DNA of 64,000 nt from Vreelandella sedimenti (GCF_013416325.1 NZ_JACCGK010000003.1:1-64000), one strand, 5' to 3'. Shown: positions 8,507 through 17,363, counted from the first letter of the stretch. A program made the numbers and translations. The notes: a model not told the origin generated them from the sequence alone.

Positions 8507-8751
8507 TCGTAGGCCCCAGGTGTTGATAAGGCAAATGCACAGAGTATTTCGTCAAGTAGAAGCTTCGGGTAAGTTTATTATTGTGACCGACAATGTACGC
8601 CGCTCTATTTAAGTTAGGCGTTATAAAGCGGACGAGCGGACTCCTCTTGAGCGACTCCGGGGCAGCATCATTGAGCTAAGGAAGCTCTGAAAAAGTCACT
8701 GCTATCAGTGATAATACGTCTATCGTCAACTGCATAGGATTCAGTGCTGCC

Positions 8752-9042
8752 ATGCTCCGCGTCCATTGCATGCAGTTGTTTTACAACCTGAGCGATCCGG
8801 CCATGGAAGACGCCCTCTACGAGATCGAGTCCATGGGCCAATTCGCCTGTTTGAAACTATACCGATTGCCGGACGAAACCACGATTCTCAAGTTTCGCCA
8901 TTTTCTGGAACACCACGGCCTTGGCACGGTCCGGCATCCACAACGCTGGTCGGGCAACACCCGAAACTGGGAGGTGCTCGGTTCGGTGTCGCTCAACCCT
9001 GGAAAAATGCACGAAATCGAGCGTAATAAACAGGCTGCTTAG
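8752..9042 (+). pseudogene. IS5-family transposase, N-terminal remnant
   Basis: The first 60 or so residues follow the N-terminal domain of IS5-type transposases ([37 protein letters not shown]). After that the frame runs into unrelated sequence and stops at residue 96, so the whole DDE catalytic core is missing. It abuts an IS30 remnant on the opposite strand. It is a dead relic marking the left edge of a region of repeated insertion and decay. Confidence 0.8.
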
Positions 9043-9539
9043 AGGCAGCCATTTGGACAACTGGGTTGAAAATCACCGCCTTGTCGCAAGCAGTGAATCA
9101 GTTCCTTGCGAAGGTGGCCAGCAGGCAAGGCATAAATGGCCGTGTAGATGGTCCCTCGGCAGACGTAGGCATCGCGCAAATCAGGTGGTTTCATCGTTTT
9201 GAACTTGCCGCTAATTTGTTCAGGAGACAAGCGTCGCCGCAACATATGCACGATGAGATCAAACCGCTCGGTGCCTAGCGAAAGCTTACGCGCAGGACGA
9301 TAGACCACTCGACGCTTTTCTCGCTGACGTTGGGCGTGCCGAGCGCAGTAACCATTCTGGGCCATTTGATTACGGCGTATTTCACGAGAGATGGTTGAAG
9401 GAGCTCGCCCCAGGAGCTGGGCAATATGCCGAAGGCTCATCCCTTGGGCTTGACCCACTTGGATGCTGGCACGTTCTTCAATACTGAGTTCGAGGTAAGA
9501 CGTGGGACAACACCTTAGCGAAATGCTCAGGTGTTGCAC
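9039..9539 (-). pseudogene. IS30-family transposase, N-terminal remnant
   Basis: The open frame encodes 166 residues: an IS30-type helix-turn-helix with LSIEERASIQVGQAQGMS and IAQLLGRAPSTISREIRRN, then the LSPEQISGKF and YVCRGTIYTAIYALP motifs. It breaks off after HCLRQG and ends in foreign residues (GGDFQPSCPNGCL). The C-terminal DDE domain is absent, so it cannot transpose. The break coincides with the end of the IS5 remnant, so one deletion or recombination event may have joined the two. Confidence 0.85.
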
Positions 9540-9660
9540 TCAGTTTCTGCAGCCAAGCTGCTTGTGCGTGTGATAAGCGACTTGTTCGTATCTTTGCGAA
9601 AGATTCGTTTTTCTCTTCGAGCCTTCTGACAGCAAGTTGTGCGCTGACGTTATGTTTTTA

Positions 9661-9872
9661 GCAGCTAGAGAAGTCCTCCTTGAGAAAATTAACGACTTTT
9701 ATGGGTTAAAAACGACTTGTGTGATTCTGCGTTAGATTTTTTAATAACTGATTTTAAAGATATTACTCATTAATCAATGTTCACTATTAATATTTTCCAG
9801 CAGATGGAACAGTCGTCTCTGAGGATTTTAACGACTTTTTTGGAGGGTAAACGACTCGTGTGTATTTCTGTG
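9661..9872. repeat. Degenerate direct repeat patch rich in CGACT/AGTCG
   Basis: A block of about 70 bp at 9661-9729 recurs imperfectly at 9800-9872 (139 bp apart). Both begin GCAG, contain TTAACGACTTTT and then AACGACT(T/C)GTGTG, and end near TTCTG. The TTTGCGAAAG sequence also occurs on both sides (about 9595 and 9901). CGACT or AGTCG appears about eight times within 9580-9920. There is no open frame of note. This accounts for the gene-free stretch 9540-9920; the nature of the element is unknown. Confidence 0.5.
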
Positions 9873-9920
9873 AATGAGTCGTTGCAAGCCTTTGTGTAGC
9901 TTTGCGAAAGAGTCGTGAAA

Positions 9921-10055
9921 CTAGACTTGGCAGGTATCCTCAGGATGGATGTGCCATTCCCCAATGTACTGAAGACAGCCGGAAGAACTTGAAAAGGCAT
10001 CATCGATAGCAGCTTGATGATAACGTCCTCGCCGATCAACAAAGCACCGGCGTCT
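9921..10055 (-). pseudogene. JAB/M67 (JAMM) metallopeptidase fragment
   Basis: Forty-four codons read RRRCFVDRRG, then YHQAAIDDAF and finally YIGEWHIHPED before a stop. The EWHxHP motif is the zinc-binding signature of prokaryotic JAB-domain proteins, in which the preceding strand also matches. The downstream SxxxxD part of the site is missing, and upstream the frame is not protein-like, so only the core of the domain survives. Such JAB proteins accompany E1/E2-like enzymes in CBASS-type defence and sulfur-carrier systems. Which of these it came from cannot be told. Confidence 0.6.
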
Positions 10056-10056
10056 G

Positions 10057-10212
10057 ATGTTGCTTGACGGTGAGGTGAACGATGCACTTGCCAAGGAGTT
10101 GCTTGAAGCATTGGAGGAGTGGTTACGTATCCTGCTTAAAGGTGAAACCACTTTCCGCCCTTTTGCTTTTTTTGAGGATGCCCAGGGTGACATAACGTTG
10201 CGCAATCGATAA
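10057..10212 (+). pseudogene. 51-codon orphan fragment with protein-like composition
   Basis: A plus-strand frame open from before 10057 ends at a TAA at 10212. It encodes an acidic amphipathic helix (ALAKELLEALEEWLRILLKG) followed by TTFRPFAFFEDAQGDITLRNR-like sequence. The composition is far more protein-like than other frames here, but there is no ribosome site and I do not recognise it. It meets the JAB fragment head to head, so it is probably the 3' end of a gene cut by a rearrangement. Confidence 0.3.
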
Positions 10213-10273
10213 CCTAGCAGCCAGTGGGTCAATAGACGGTCATCTGGCCAGCAAGCCTTGCAAAGGAATACGT

Positions 10274-10633
10274 ATGAGCGATTTCAGAAAATTTCAGCCG
10301 ATAGAGGCCACGCTGATGAAGATTTATATTGCACTGGTTGACTCGCGGCCAGTGAAATTCAGCGTATTGGCGGCATTCTCAGCGATTATATTGTTCTATT
10401 TTGACGTGTTTGGTAATAACTACCTAATACCCAATACAACAGATACGTTTTACCGAGTGAACATGATCGGCGTGCACATCGTTATCCTTCACTTCATCAC
10501 TTTATATGCTGTTCGATTTATCCAAGAGTCCCTCACCAATATCCTCGATACATGTACAGGAAAACTCGCATACGCGAATTATAAGACGATAGTCGAGCGT
10601 CATGGGAAGGAAGCACTTAGATACACCCAGTAG
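10274..10633 (+). CDS. Small two-helix membrane protein of unknown function
   Basis: 119 residues with an AAAGGA ribosome site 7 bp before the ATG. Two hydrophobic segments are visible (about residues 35-52 and 66-86), separated by a short polar loop with a YLIPNTTDTFYRVN stretch, and the C-terminal tail is basic and polar. It is not recognised. It is flanked by remnants of mobile elements and ends just before a GC-rich hairpin, so it is likely a cargo or leftover gene of the accessory region. Confidence 0.55.
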   Translation: MSDFRKFQPIEATLMKIYIALVDSRPVKFSVLAAFSAIILFYFDVFGNNYLIPNTTDTFYRVNMIGVHIVILHFITLYAVRFIQESLTNILDTCTGKLAYANYKTIVERHGKEALRYTQ

Positions 10634-10644
10634 ATTCACGAAAC

Positions 10645-10667
10645 AAGGCCCTTGAGGGTAGGGCCTT
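10645..10667. terminator. Hairpin between the two small membrane-protein genes
   Basis: AAGGCCC and GGGCCTT (10645-10651, 10661-10667) form a 7-bp stem with a 9-nt loop 11 bp after the end of the upstream gene, at the junction of two converging genes. No long T-run follows on either strand, so termination is only probable. Confidence 0.45.
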
Positions 10668-10684
10668 AACACCATCGTGTAGTA

Positions 10685-10879
10685 CTAGTCGAAGTATTCA
10701 TCTGGATCAGGGCATGTAATAAAGTACGAACGCATAATATTGATGGATGCACTGAAGATGCCCATTGCTAAGGTGAATCCTGCGTATACCCAATAGGGAT
10801 GGAAATCTTTCAACAAAATAGCGGTTGGAACAAATATAATACAAGCTATAGCAAAAATAGTGAGTAATCGTCCAAACAT
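10685..10879 (-). CDS. Small two-helix membrane protein of unknown function
   Basis: 64 residues: the first hydrophobic helix is at about 4-24, the second at about 30-50, and the tail TCPDPDEYFD is acidic. The upstream sequence has an AAAGG box about 9 bp before the ATG. It faces the other small membrane protein across a hairpin. It is not recognised and could be a decayed piece, but the clean start and two intact helices favour a real gene. Confidence 0.45.
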   Translation of the reverse strand: MFGRLLTIFAIACIIFVPTAILLKDFHPYWVYAGFTLAMGIFSASINIMRSYFITCPDPDEYFD

Positions 10880-10979
10880 CCAAAATACCTTTCGTGTGCC
10901 ATAGTGAGTCGTAAAGCTAATTATAGTTCAAGTGAAGACCATGTGCTACTGATGCATCAGCCCAACATCTGCTAAGTGG

Positions 10980-11912
10980 TTATGCAAAAGTTATTGAGTA
11001 ATCAGTACCGTAACCATTGCATACTTTTTTGACCGCTTCACAACGCTTATCGAACGAACTGTAGGCTGTTAACGGTAGCCACCGGTATTTGATTTCGCGC
11101 CAAAAGATTTCGACCAGGTTCAGCTCCGGCGAATACGGCGACGAATAGACTAGGTGAATGCGATGTGCCATCCAATCAATAAGTTTGCGCTGGAATGCCT
11201 TGGGGCGGTGCATTCTGGCATTATCCAGTATCACGATGGCGAATGCGTCAGGGGCTTTATGTGCCGCAAAATGATAAAAGGCTTCTATAACGGTCTCGGT
11301 GGTCATGTGGTGAAAAAAACTCACCTTCCCTGGTCAGAAAGCCCAGTACATTCAGCCGTTTGCTGTGTGAGTAGGCCGTGACTTCCCAGGGCTTGGCTAT
11401 CGGGCTCCATGCATAAGGAAGTGACGATGATTGCGAGAAACCGGCTTCATCAAAGAAATAGAGATCGCACTCACCACCATCTTCCTACTCCTTCAACACA
11501 TTGACCATCTCTTGCGTATGGCGGAAAACTGTCTCGTCACGCGTGCCCTAAATAAGCGGCGTAGCCGCTTACCGCTATAACCTTTTTCTAACGCGGGCCG
11601 CAACGTGTCCTGGCTGACGACGTTACTTGTCTACTCCTGAAACTTGGCATGGAGGGCAGACAATTGATGGGGATACTCTTCAACCAGTTGTTCTAACACA
11701 GCAAGTTCGCTTTCGCTAAGAAGGTGAGGGCGTCCTTCGCGAGGCTTGTTTTGAAGATCTTCAATACCGTCTGCTTCCCTCTAGGATAACCAAGTTGATA
11801 CCGTATCGCGCCTAACCCCAATAATATCGCGAATCTGGTTAATTGTATGGCCCTTGGGGTTGAGCAGAATGGCGTGAGCCCGACGACTATGATCAAGATA
11901 TTCGCCCGCCAT
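10980..11912 (-). pseudogene. IS630-family transposase, broken by stops and frameshifts
   Basis: Read on the minus strand, fragments of one IS630 transposase follow in order: an N-terminal domain from the ATG at 11912 (MAGEYLDHSRRAHAILL, then an HTH), a middle part with YPHQLSALHAKFQE and a stop, the first catalytic Asp in DLYFFDEAGFS, and the C-terminal half with VILDNARMHR and SSPYSPELNLVEIFW (second Asp and Glu). At least three frame breaks separate them. All DDE residues are still readable, so inactivation is fairly recent. The element interrupts an EEP-nuclease gene. Confidence 0.85.
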
Positions 11913-11913
11913 C

Positions 11914-12157
11914 TATGACCATGGCTCGCCGCTGGCTGCTTCAACCGCTTGCTGAAGTTTCGAGAGTGCGGTGGGATCCATTAATTCTTGGAGCGCCAGG
12001 AAATCAAAATGCTGTGCAATACGTGCGATATGCGGAATAGCTTTATTATTCAACCCATATTTCGAATATTCAAACTCACAATATGGATATCGGCCGCGGC
12101 AACGGTCGGTAAAAGTAGTGAAAAAATGACGGTCCAGATCCGTTTAGTCAATGTCAT
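11914..12157 (-). pseudogene. Secreted EEP-family nuclease/phosphatase, N-terminal remnant
   Basis: An AGGAAG ribosome site precedes an ATG at 12157. The first codons give a signal peptide (RIWTVIFSLLLPTVAAA) and DIHIVSLNIRNMG, the first strand of endonuclease/exonuclease/phosphatase domains. A stop follows, but losing one base there explains it: the next frame continues with NNKAIPHIARIAQHFDFLALQELMD, cut here to its key part FLALQELMD, whose Glu is the metal ligand, and runs to GEPWS. Then the IS630 remnant begins. So an extracellular or periplasmic nuclease gene was frameshifted and truncated. Confidence 0.7.
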
Positions 12158-12334
12158 GCAGACTTCCTGCTGGGTATAATGCCCTCTACAGTAACCCATA
12201 GAAGGCGTTAATTATTATTAGTAGCCGTTATCGAGACGCATTTGCTTGGTTACAACATACTCACCAATCAGATTTCCACCATTGTCTCTATAAGCAGCCC
12301 TTACGCTAAACAGCTCAGCGTGACGGTACCACCG

Positions 12335-13858
12335 TCAAAGCTTCAATGTCGCCAGGCGCTCAATAAATTGCTGTGAAAAGGCCATGTCGTGCTCCCACTG
12401 GGACTGAGCGGTAGCGGCTGCTGCATAGGTAGACATAGCTGGTCCAAACGTAATCCCTGCTGCATCATCGGGCGCCATTGTGGTGTCCTCTTCAGGCAGT
12501 ATGACGTTATCAAAGGGTGGCACGGGAGTGATGTTACCGTACCCCGCGGCAAGCGGCGCCTGGTCAGGTGGGATCACCGTGACAACAGAGTTTTCATCAG
12601 GAAGATCGTCAGCAATACGATGCGCATAGCGACGTAATAGCCTTTCATTGAGCACAAATAGGTAGCAGTCAGCGTCATGCAGCCCCATACGCCGAATAAT
12701 CCGCCCCAATACTTGCCGAAAATGCTGCTCAGTACGAATATGGCTCAGGTAACAGCACACGCGAAGACGCGGGATATCAACGCCTTCGCTGATCATCCCC
12801 ACGGACACAATCCATGACTGCATCGAACCACGAAACGCCTGCAACTTGACATGCCCATTGGGTGTTTTACTTGTCACCAAACAGACGTCTTCGCCCATGG
12901 CTTCCAGCTGCTCGGCGATGTCTTCGGCGTGAGTTATATCAGAGGCGACCACCAGACCACCCGCCGCTGACTGTGCCTGACGTAATCTCCTCAGCTGGGC
13001 GACCCCTTTCTTTAACAGCGCATCCATTGGCGTGTCATGGCGTAATAGGTCGGCATAGCTGACGCGGGGATCGCGAAGTAAGCGCGGAATGCTTGAAAAC
13101 TGCTTTTGCTCGGGTGGTTTTTTGCCCTTGAGGTGGCTGATCGTCAGCTGAATATGCGGGTTATCAATCAACTTGATAGTGGGCTTGCGACATACTCCAT
13201 CGCGTACCGCTTCTTGCAGCGTATAGACAAAATCCGGAACCAACCGCTGTTTGAGCAATGTTGCCTGACCTTCTTGGGTATCGCCGCCGTTGTCTGCTGA
13301 TGGCACATCGAGATAACGCAAGAGCGGCAGACAACTGCCATCGGTACGCCATGGCGTGCCGGATAGTGCCAGCGTGTATGTAATGTTGCGCTCCAGCAGC
13401 AGCAGCGCCTGCCCCCACTCATTTGCACCTTGCTGCGCACCGGGCACCCGGCCAGCGTGATGGCTTTCATCCCAGATTAAGAATACCCGGTAGTATTGTC
13501 CCAGTTGTTGGAATGCACGCAGGCGCGTGCGCAGCGATTGATAGGTGTAACACCCGCCCCGTGCGCCTAGATTGCCGCTCATAGCAAGCCCCGTGACGTC
13601 TGCGAGTGTTTCTTCAGCGCGGTTCACCACTTCGCAGCTCGGCCCCAGATAGATTACGAAATCGACATCACCACACTGGAGTAAATGGTTGGCTAACACT
13701 GCTGCCATCAACATTTTCCCCGCACCAGGCGTGGCTTGGCAGAGAAAGTGAGATTGTTCGGGGGATAGCTGAGCAATAGCATGTGAAAGGCAGCGCTGCT
13801 GCCAATCACGTAACGGCGGATGCTGAGTAGTATGGGTAGACGTGTCGCGGAGTTTCAT
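12335..13858 (-). CDS. Superfamily 2 DEAD/DEAH-type helicase
   Basis: 507 residues. Motif I is TPGAGKM (about 43-49), motif II is DESH (130-133), motif III SGTPWR (166-171) and motif VI QVLGRIIRR near residue 385, which together define a ResIII-type SF2 helicase/translocase. There is no attached nuclease or methyltransferase domain. It overlaps the upstream 184-residue gene by 4 nt and is the last of three coupled genes. A stand-alone helicase of this kind may belong to a mobile element's replication or to a defence module; the sequence does not decide. Confidence 0.88.
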   Translation of the reverse strand: MKLRDTSTHTTQHPPLRDWQQRCLSHAIAQLSPEQSHFLCQATPGAGKMLMAAVLANHLLQCGDVDFVIYLGPSCEVVNRAEETLADVTGLAMSGNLGARGGCYTYQSLRTRLRAFQQLGQYYRVFLIWDESHHAGRVPGAQQGANEWGQALLLLERNITYTLALSGTPWRTDGSCLPLLRYLDVPSADNGGDTQEGQATLLKQRLVPDFVYTLQEAVRDGVCRKPTIKLIDNPHIQLTISHLKGKKPPEQKQFSSIPRLLRDPRVSYADLLRHDTPMDALLKKGVAQLRRLRQAQSAAGGLVVASDITHAEDIAEQLEAMGEDVCLVTSKTPNGHVKLQAFRGSMQSWIVSVGMISEGVDIPRLRVCCYLSHIRTEQHFRQVLGRIIRRMGLHDADCYLFVLNERLLRRYAHRIADDLPDENSVVTVIPPDQAPLAAGYGNITPVPPFDNVILPEEDTTMAPDDAAGITFGPAMSTYAAAATAQSQWEHDMAFSQQFIERLATLKL

Positions 13859-14409
13859 GCTTCACCTCCCGCCTGAGCGAGCTTCCGCTGCACGTCGGCG
13901 TAAGCCTTTAGCTTTTCACCCAGCGCTTTTGCCTGTGCTTTTTCATGCTCGAAAAGCGGCTCAATTTCATCACGTGCGTCAGGGTACTTTTCTGCGATTT
14001 CCTGGAACGCCTGGAGCCGGTAATCACTCGTTTCTATCTGTGCACGCAGCTGCTGGCTATCACGGCTGAGCTTGACCGCTAGCGGTTCGACGTCGCTGGA
14101 AGCTTGTAGGGTATCTTGGTAAATGTTGTCAGCATTGAGGTCAGACGTCGCTATTAGCCGGAACACATAACGATTTTTAAATCCTTTTTGAAGCCCTACC
14201 CATTCCACAATGCCTTGTTTCACACGCTTATTGATTTGATCACGCACATAGAGACGCAGCGTTTTTTGATCAAAATCCGCTAATGCTTTTAGCTCAGCAA
14301 GTTGATCGCGCAATTCACAAACCGTAAACAAGGCATGTTCCTTGGCTTTCTGCTCTAACAACCCTTGTAGGTACGGAGAAGCAATCGGGTGGATGATGCG
14401 ACGACTCAT
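13855..14409 (-). CDS. Coiled-coil protein with winged-helix-like N-terminus, partner of the helicase
   Basis: 184 residues. The first 85 or so look like a winged-helix fold (LYVRDQINKRVKQGIVEWVG, then a hairpin NRYVFRL), and the remainder is a long charged helix likely to form a coiled coil (roughly 95-180). It starts 1 nt over the end of the preceding small gene and overlaps the helicase by 4 nt, so the three are translated together. I do not recognise the family. It probably binds DNA and recruits or loads the helicase (inference). Confidence 0.7.
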   Translation of the reverse strand: MSRRIIHPIASPYLQGLLEQKAKEHALFTVCELRDQLAELKALADFDQKTLRLYVRDQINKRVKQGIVEWVGLQKGFKNRYVFRLIATSDLNADNIYQDTLQASSDVEPLAVKLSRDSQQLRAQIETSDYRLQAFQEIAEKYPDARDEIEPLFEHEKAQAKALGEKLKAYADVQRKLAQAGGEA

Positions 14410-14609
14410 TAGCGCACCTCCTGCACAGTTGCAAAACGTGCTGATGATGCGGCTTTGGCGTCTAGTGCCTGAGCTTTTTGCATATGATACTGATAACGCT
14501 GATAGCGAACGCGAAGACTGCTATCGGAGAAGAGGGCAGCACGTGCCATAGCACGGTGGGCAGCTGCGCGGCCATTAAGGCTGCAAATAGGGAAGATCTT
14601 TAAACGCAT
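14409..14609 (-). CDS. Small basic protein, first gene of the helicase operon
   Basis: 66 residues from the ATG at 14609, which has a perfect AAGGAG box. The frame is open 30 codons further upstream but without a site. The protein is very rich in Arg and Ala (GRAAAHRAMARAAL, RVRYQRYQYHMQKAQALDAK), suggesting a helical nucleic-acid-binding protein. Its stop overlaps the next start. It is not recognised. Confidence 0.6.
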   Translation of the reverse strand: MRLKIFPICSLNGRAAAHRAMARAALFSDSSLRVRYQRYQYHMQKAQALDAKAASSARFATVQEVR

Positions 14610-15848
14610 CAAACAGCTCCTTGGATTTATCAGAGCCGTCTCCGCTGTCGCCAAACAGGAGGGAGGCGGCCGTACGCAGGTTGGCGAACCGGTATCCAAG
14701 GAAAAACCGGCAGACCCTAAGGTCTCCCACGCACGACCACCATAATCACAGCAAGCAAAAAAACGCCTACTATGTTCAGTGGCGCTTATGCGCCTTGGAT
14801 AATTTCAGGTCGCCAAACCTGGTTAAAGATATTGCTTTAACATTGTTAGATTACCCCGCGCACTAAATACTGTAAACCCTTACAGATCACTTGGCAGTAG
14901 TCGCTTATATGTGCCACAAACAGAATTACCAGTGATTAATGTTTTCAGTATGCGCTATTCGCAGGTTGAAGGTGGGGGTGCTGGTATACGTAGTGGTATA
15001 TTGTATTTTTCTTCTTTATATTTATCTTTTTAAAATCATGTTGTTATATGTTTTTTTATGCTCCTGCCAGGATTACATAGCGAGAAAAATTGCTGGAATA
15101 CTTGAAAGTCGAGCTCCTTGGCTCGCCAATGTATCGAGTGTCATCTTGCAGCAGGTCTTGCTGAATTAAATAATCCCTTTCGACATTCTCTTCAGCTCGA
15201 AGCTCAAAGCTAGGAATCGGCGTTAAGTGCTAGGATGATAAACAGCCCGTCCGATTAACAGCTGTGGGCATGCAATCGAAATCTACCGCTGTCACAGCGG
15301 CGTTGGCGTTGGCGCTGGCAGGCCGGTGGTGAGCGCCCTTAATGTGGTCTGAGGTGGCTTGCCTGCAGGTCAATATGATTTCCTGGGAGCACACCAGTGG
15401 GCGTGTTACTGCCTGAGTAAGGTAGTCTTTATGCGCTCAATTGGTTTTGAGTGTCTATACTAAAGTTAGAAAGAAATCTACGGCTGCTGTTGAAAATTAA
15501 TTTAATGATGCGTCTAGAGTTTTAGGTTGTAGTTTTTTAAGTCTTATAATGAAAAAAAGTATTTATTTGCTAATCTGAATTAGGTAAAATAATTCAGCAG
15601 GGAATTATAAGGTGTTGCGTAGGTGGTTGTTTTTACGTGGTTTTCAGTGCTTTATAAAAACCTTGTGCGTTAGCAGGGTGATTTCAAAGTTCTGGAAAAT
15701 AAAGGCGAAAAGTTGTTAAAGTTTGGCAAATAGCGTTGTCTGGCATCATTTCGACGTGCAGTTTTTCTATATGCTCTAATAATATTTCTATCTTAAAAAA
15801 CAGCAGCAACTTACTAGTGCTGAATGATAAAAAAACAAGGGAACAGGC
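14610..15848. other. AT-rich stretch without a convincing gene
   Basis: The first 150 bp (14610-14760) hold, on the minus strand, the leader of the helicase operon, whose reading (for example GYRFANLRTAA) reminds me of leaders found in P4-like satellite phages. From 14850 to 15170 the sequence is very AT-rich with one hydrophobic 76-codon frame that has no ribosome site. About 15240-15460 is more GC-balanced and may be gene debris. The final 370 bp are again AT-rich and must carry the promoter of the srf-type operon, whose elements I cannot pin down. Confidence 0.5.
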
Positions 15849-17363
15849 ATGCAGGGTGCATTGCTACGCAGCGGTAAAAGTGAGCGGTTTTCGGCGTTGG
15901 GGGAGACCGGACAGCCTGTCTTTCGTTCGGCTCTTCAGCTCAGAGAGTCCATTCGTCGTGAGGCACGCAAGCGCAAGTCACAAGAACCCGACTTCCCGCA
16001 TATGGAGCTGCATCTGGCAATTCCACAAAGCGATCAGCAGGGCGAACGCCTGGACTGGTATAGCGGAATGGAGGGCGATGTTATTCCCTGGAGTGCTGCT
16101 AGCGAAGAGGAACGAGCACCCGCCCGTCAAGAGCTGCGTCACTTTGAAACCTTTCTTGAAAGTTTTAGCGATTCTTCGTTGGCCAAAGCAGAAGGAACTC
16201 ATAATGACCGGGGCGTGCTGGCCAAATTGCTAAAGCAAGTCATTCGAATTCCCGATCAAGATTATGTTTATCTCGTCAATGGAACGCCTGTGCTTACCTT
16301 TTGGGGATTTGAGCATCCTGATGCCAAGCGTACTACCGACCCCTTACATTTTCTTTATCCGCAAGATACTGCCCCGGCACCAGCGCCAGGCCCCAACCCA
16401 GAAGTGCCGTTGGCAGGTACTCCTTCAACTGAGCCAGTCATCGAACAGAAATCCGTGTTGGAAGAGCGACGCCCTTGGTGGCGACGCTGGTGGCCGTTAG
16501 CTCTGCTGTTGTTATTGTTGTTGCTCTTGTTAACATTTTTCGGTCTGCGTAGTTGCACGCCACAAGCCAACCTGCCTGAAGTTGGGACTGGAAATTTGCA
16601 AGCGCCTGATTTTCAGACGTCTGATGTGAGCCTGAACAATCTGAACATGCCTACGTTACCGACTCTGAATTTTCCTGCTATTTCCTTACCTGATCTGTCC
16701 AATCCACATTGGTGGGGCGGTGCCAGTAATGGCGGAGCTGGAAGCAGCGGGATGGCACTTGATGGAAGCGGTGCAGGAGTTCCAGAAGCTGATTTACCTG
16801 AGATACAAGCTCCAGACCTTGGTATGGAGGCGAGTGTGCCCGAAGTGACTGCCTTGCCTGAAATGGGGGGTGCGGCAAGTGAACTGCCTGTCGAGGAGAA
16901 CTTAACTGCGTCGCCGGTTGCACCGCCTGAACTGGGGCAGGGGACGCCGCCAGCGAACTCCGAGGCATCGCCTTCAACAACGTTCGAACCGCTTACTATT
17001 CCTCCTCAGGCTGAGGATGGTCCCGCCGATTTCATGAACGGTAATTGGCGTGCAGCGGGTGTAATGGATAGCGAGACGGGACGCCCGTTACGCGTTTCCT
17101 ATGCATTTGAAAAAGGACAAGGGCAGGTACAGTTGCGCCATGCCGGCGATCAGGGTGGGGTTACCTGCACCGGCCCGATAGAGGCGGCAATGCAAGAGGG
17201 CGCGCTTTCGATACAAAGCCAGGGGCAGGCCAGTTGTGAAGATGGCAGCTTTTACGATATGCCCGAAGTGCTGTGTGAGCAGGGTGCCACCGACATGGCC
17301 GACTGCGCTGTCAGTTACGCCAACGAGACCTTTCCCATGCAAATGTGGAAAGACAACGAATAA
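15849..17363 (+). CDS. srfA: SrfA-like single-pass membrane protein, first gene of the srf-type operon
   Basis: 504 residues. A cytoplasmic domain of about 170 residues contains LDWYSG (68-73), EEERAPARQEL (86-96) and YVYLVNGTPVLTFWGF (139-154). A Pro-rich linker, a Trp/Arg patch and one membrane helix (about 215-231) follow. Then comes a long Pro/Gly/Asn-rich periplasmic linker (235-390) and a small C-terminal beta domain (about 395-504) with four or more cysteines. The positive charges before the helix place the N-terminus inside. Order and neighbours (srfB, srfC) identify it as the SrfA-like member. The domain at 60-155 recurs in the last gene of the operon. Function unknown. Confidence 0.75.
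   Translation: MQGALLRSGKSERFSALGETGQPVFRSALQLRESIRREARKRKSQEPDFPHMELHLAIPQSDQQGERLDWYSGMEGDVIPWSAASEEERAPARQELRHFETFLESFSDSSLAKAEGTHNDRGVLAKLLKQVIRIPDQDYVYLVNGTPVLTFWGFEHPDAKRTTDPLHFLYPQDTAPAPAPGPNPEVPLAGTPSTEPVIEQKSVLEERRPWWRRWWPLALLLLLLLLLLTFFGLRSCTPQANLPEVGTGNLQAPDFQTSDVSLNNLNMPTLPTLNFPAISLPDLSNPHWWGGASNGGAGSSGMALDGSGAGVPEADLPEIQAPDLGMEASVPEVTALPEMGGAASELPVEENLTASPVAPPELGQGTPPANSEASPSTTFEPLTIPPQAEDGPADFMNGNWRAAGVMDSETGRPLRVSYAFEKGQGQVQLRHAGDQGGVTCTGPIEAAMQEGALSIQSQGQASCEDGSFYDMPEVLCEQGATDMADCAVSYANETFPMQMWKDNE

Noticed and set aside
14939..15169. 76-codon hydrophobic plus-strand frame in the AT-rich gap
   Set aside because: No ribosome site, composition explained by AT-rich sequence, no recognisable domain.
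15715..15755. TGGCAAATAGCGTTGT and TGGCATCATTTCGACG before the srfA-like gene as sigma-54 promoters
   Set aside because: The required GC is not at the correct distance from GG in either case.
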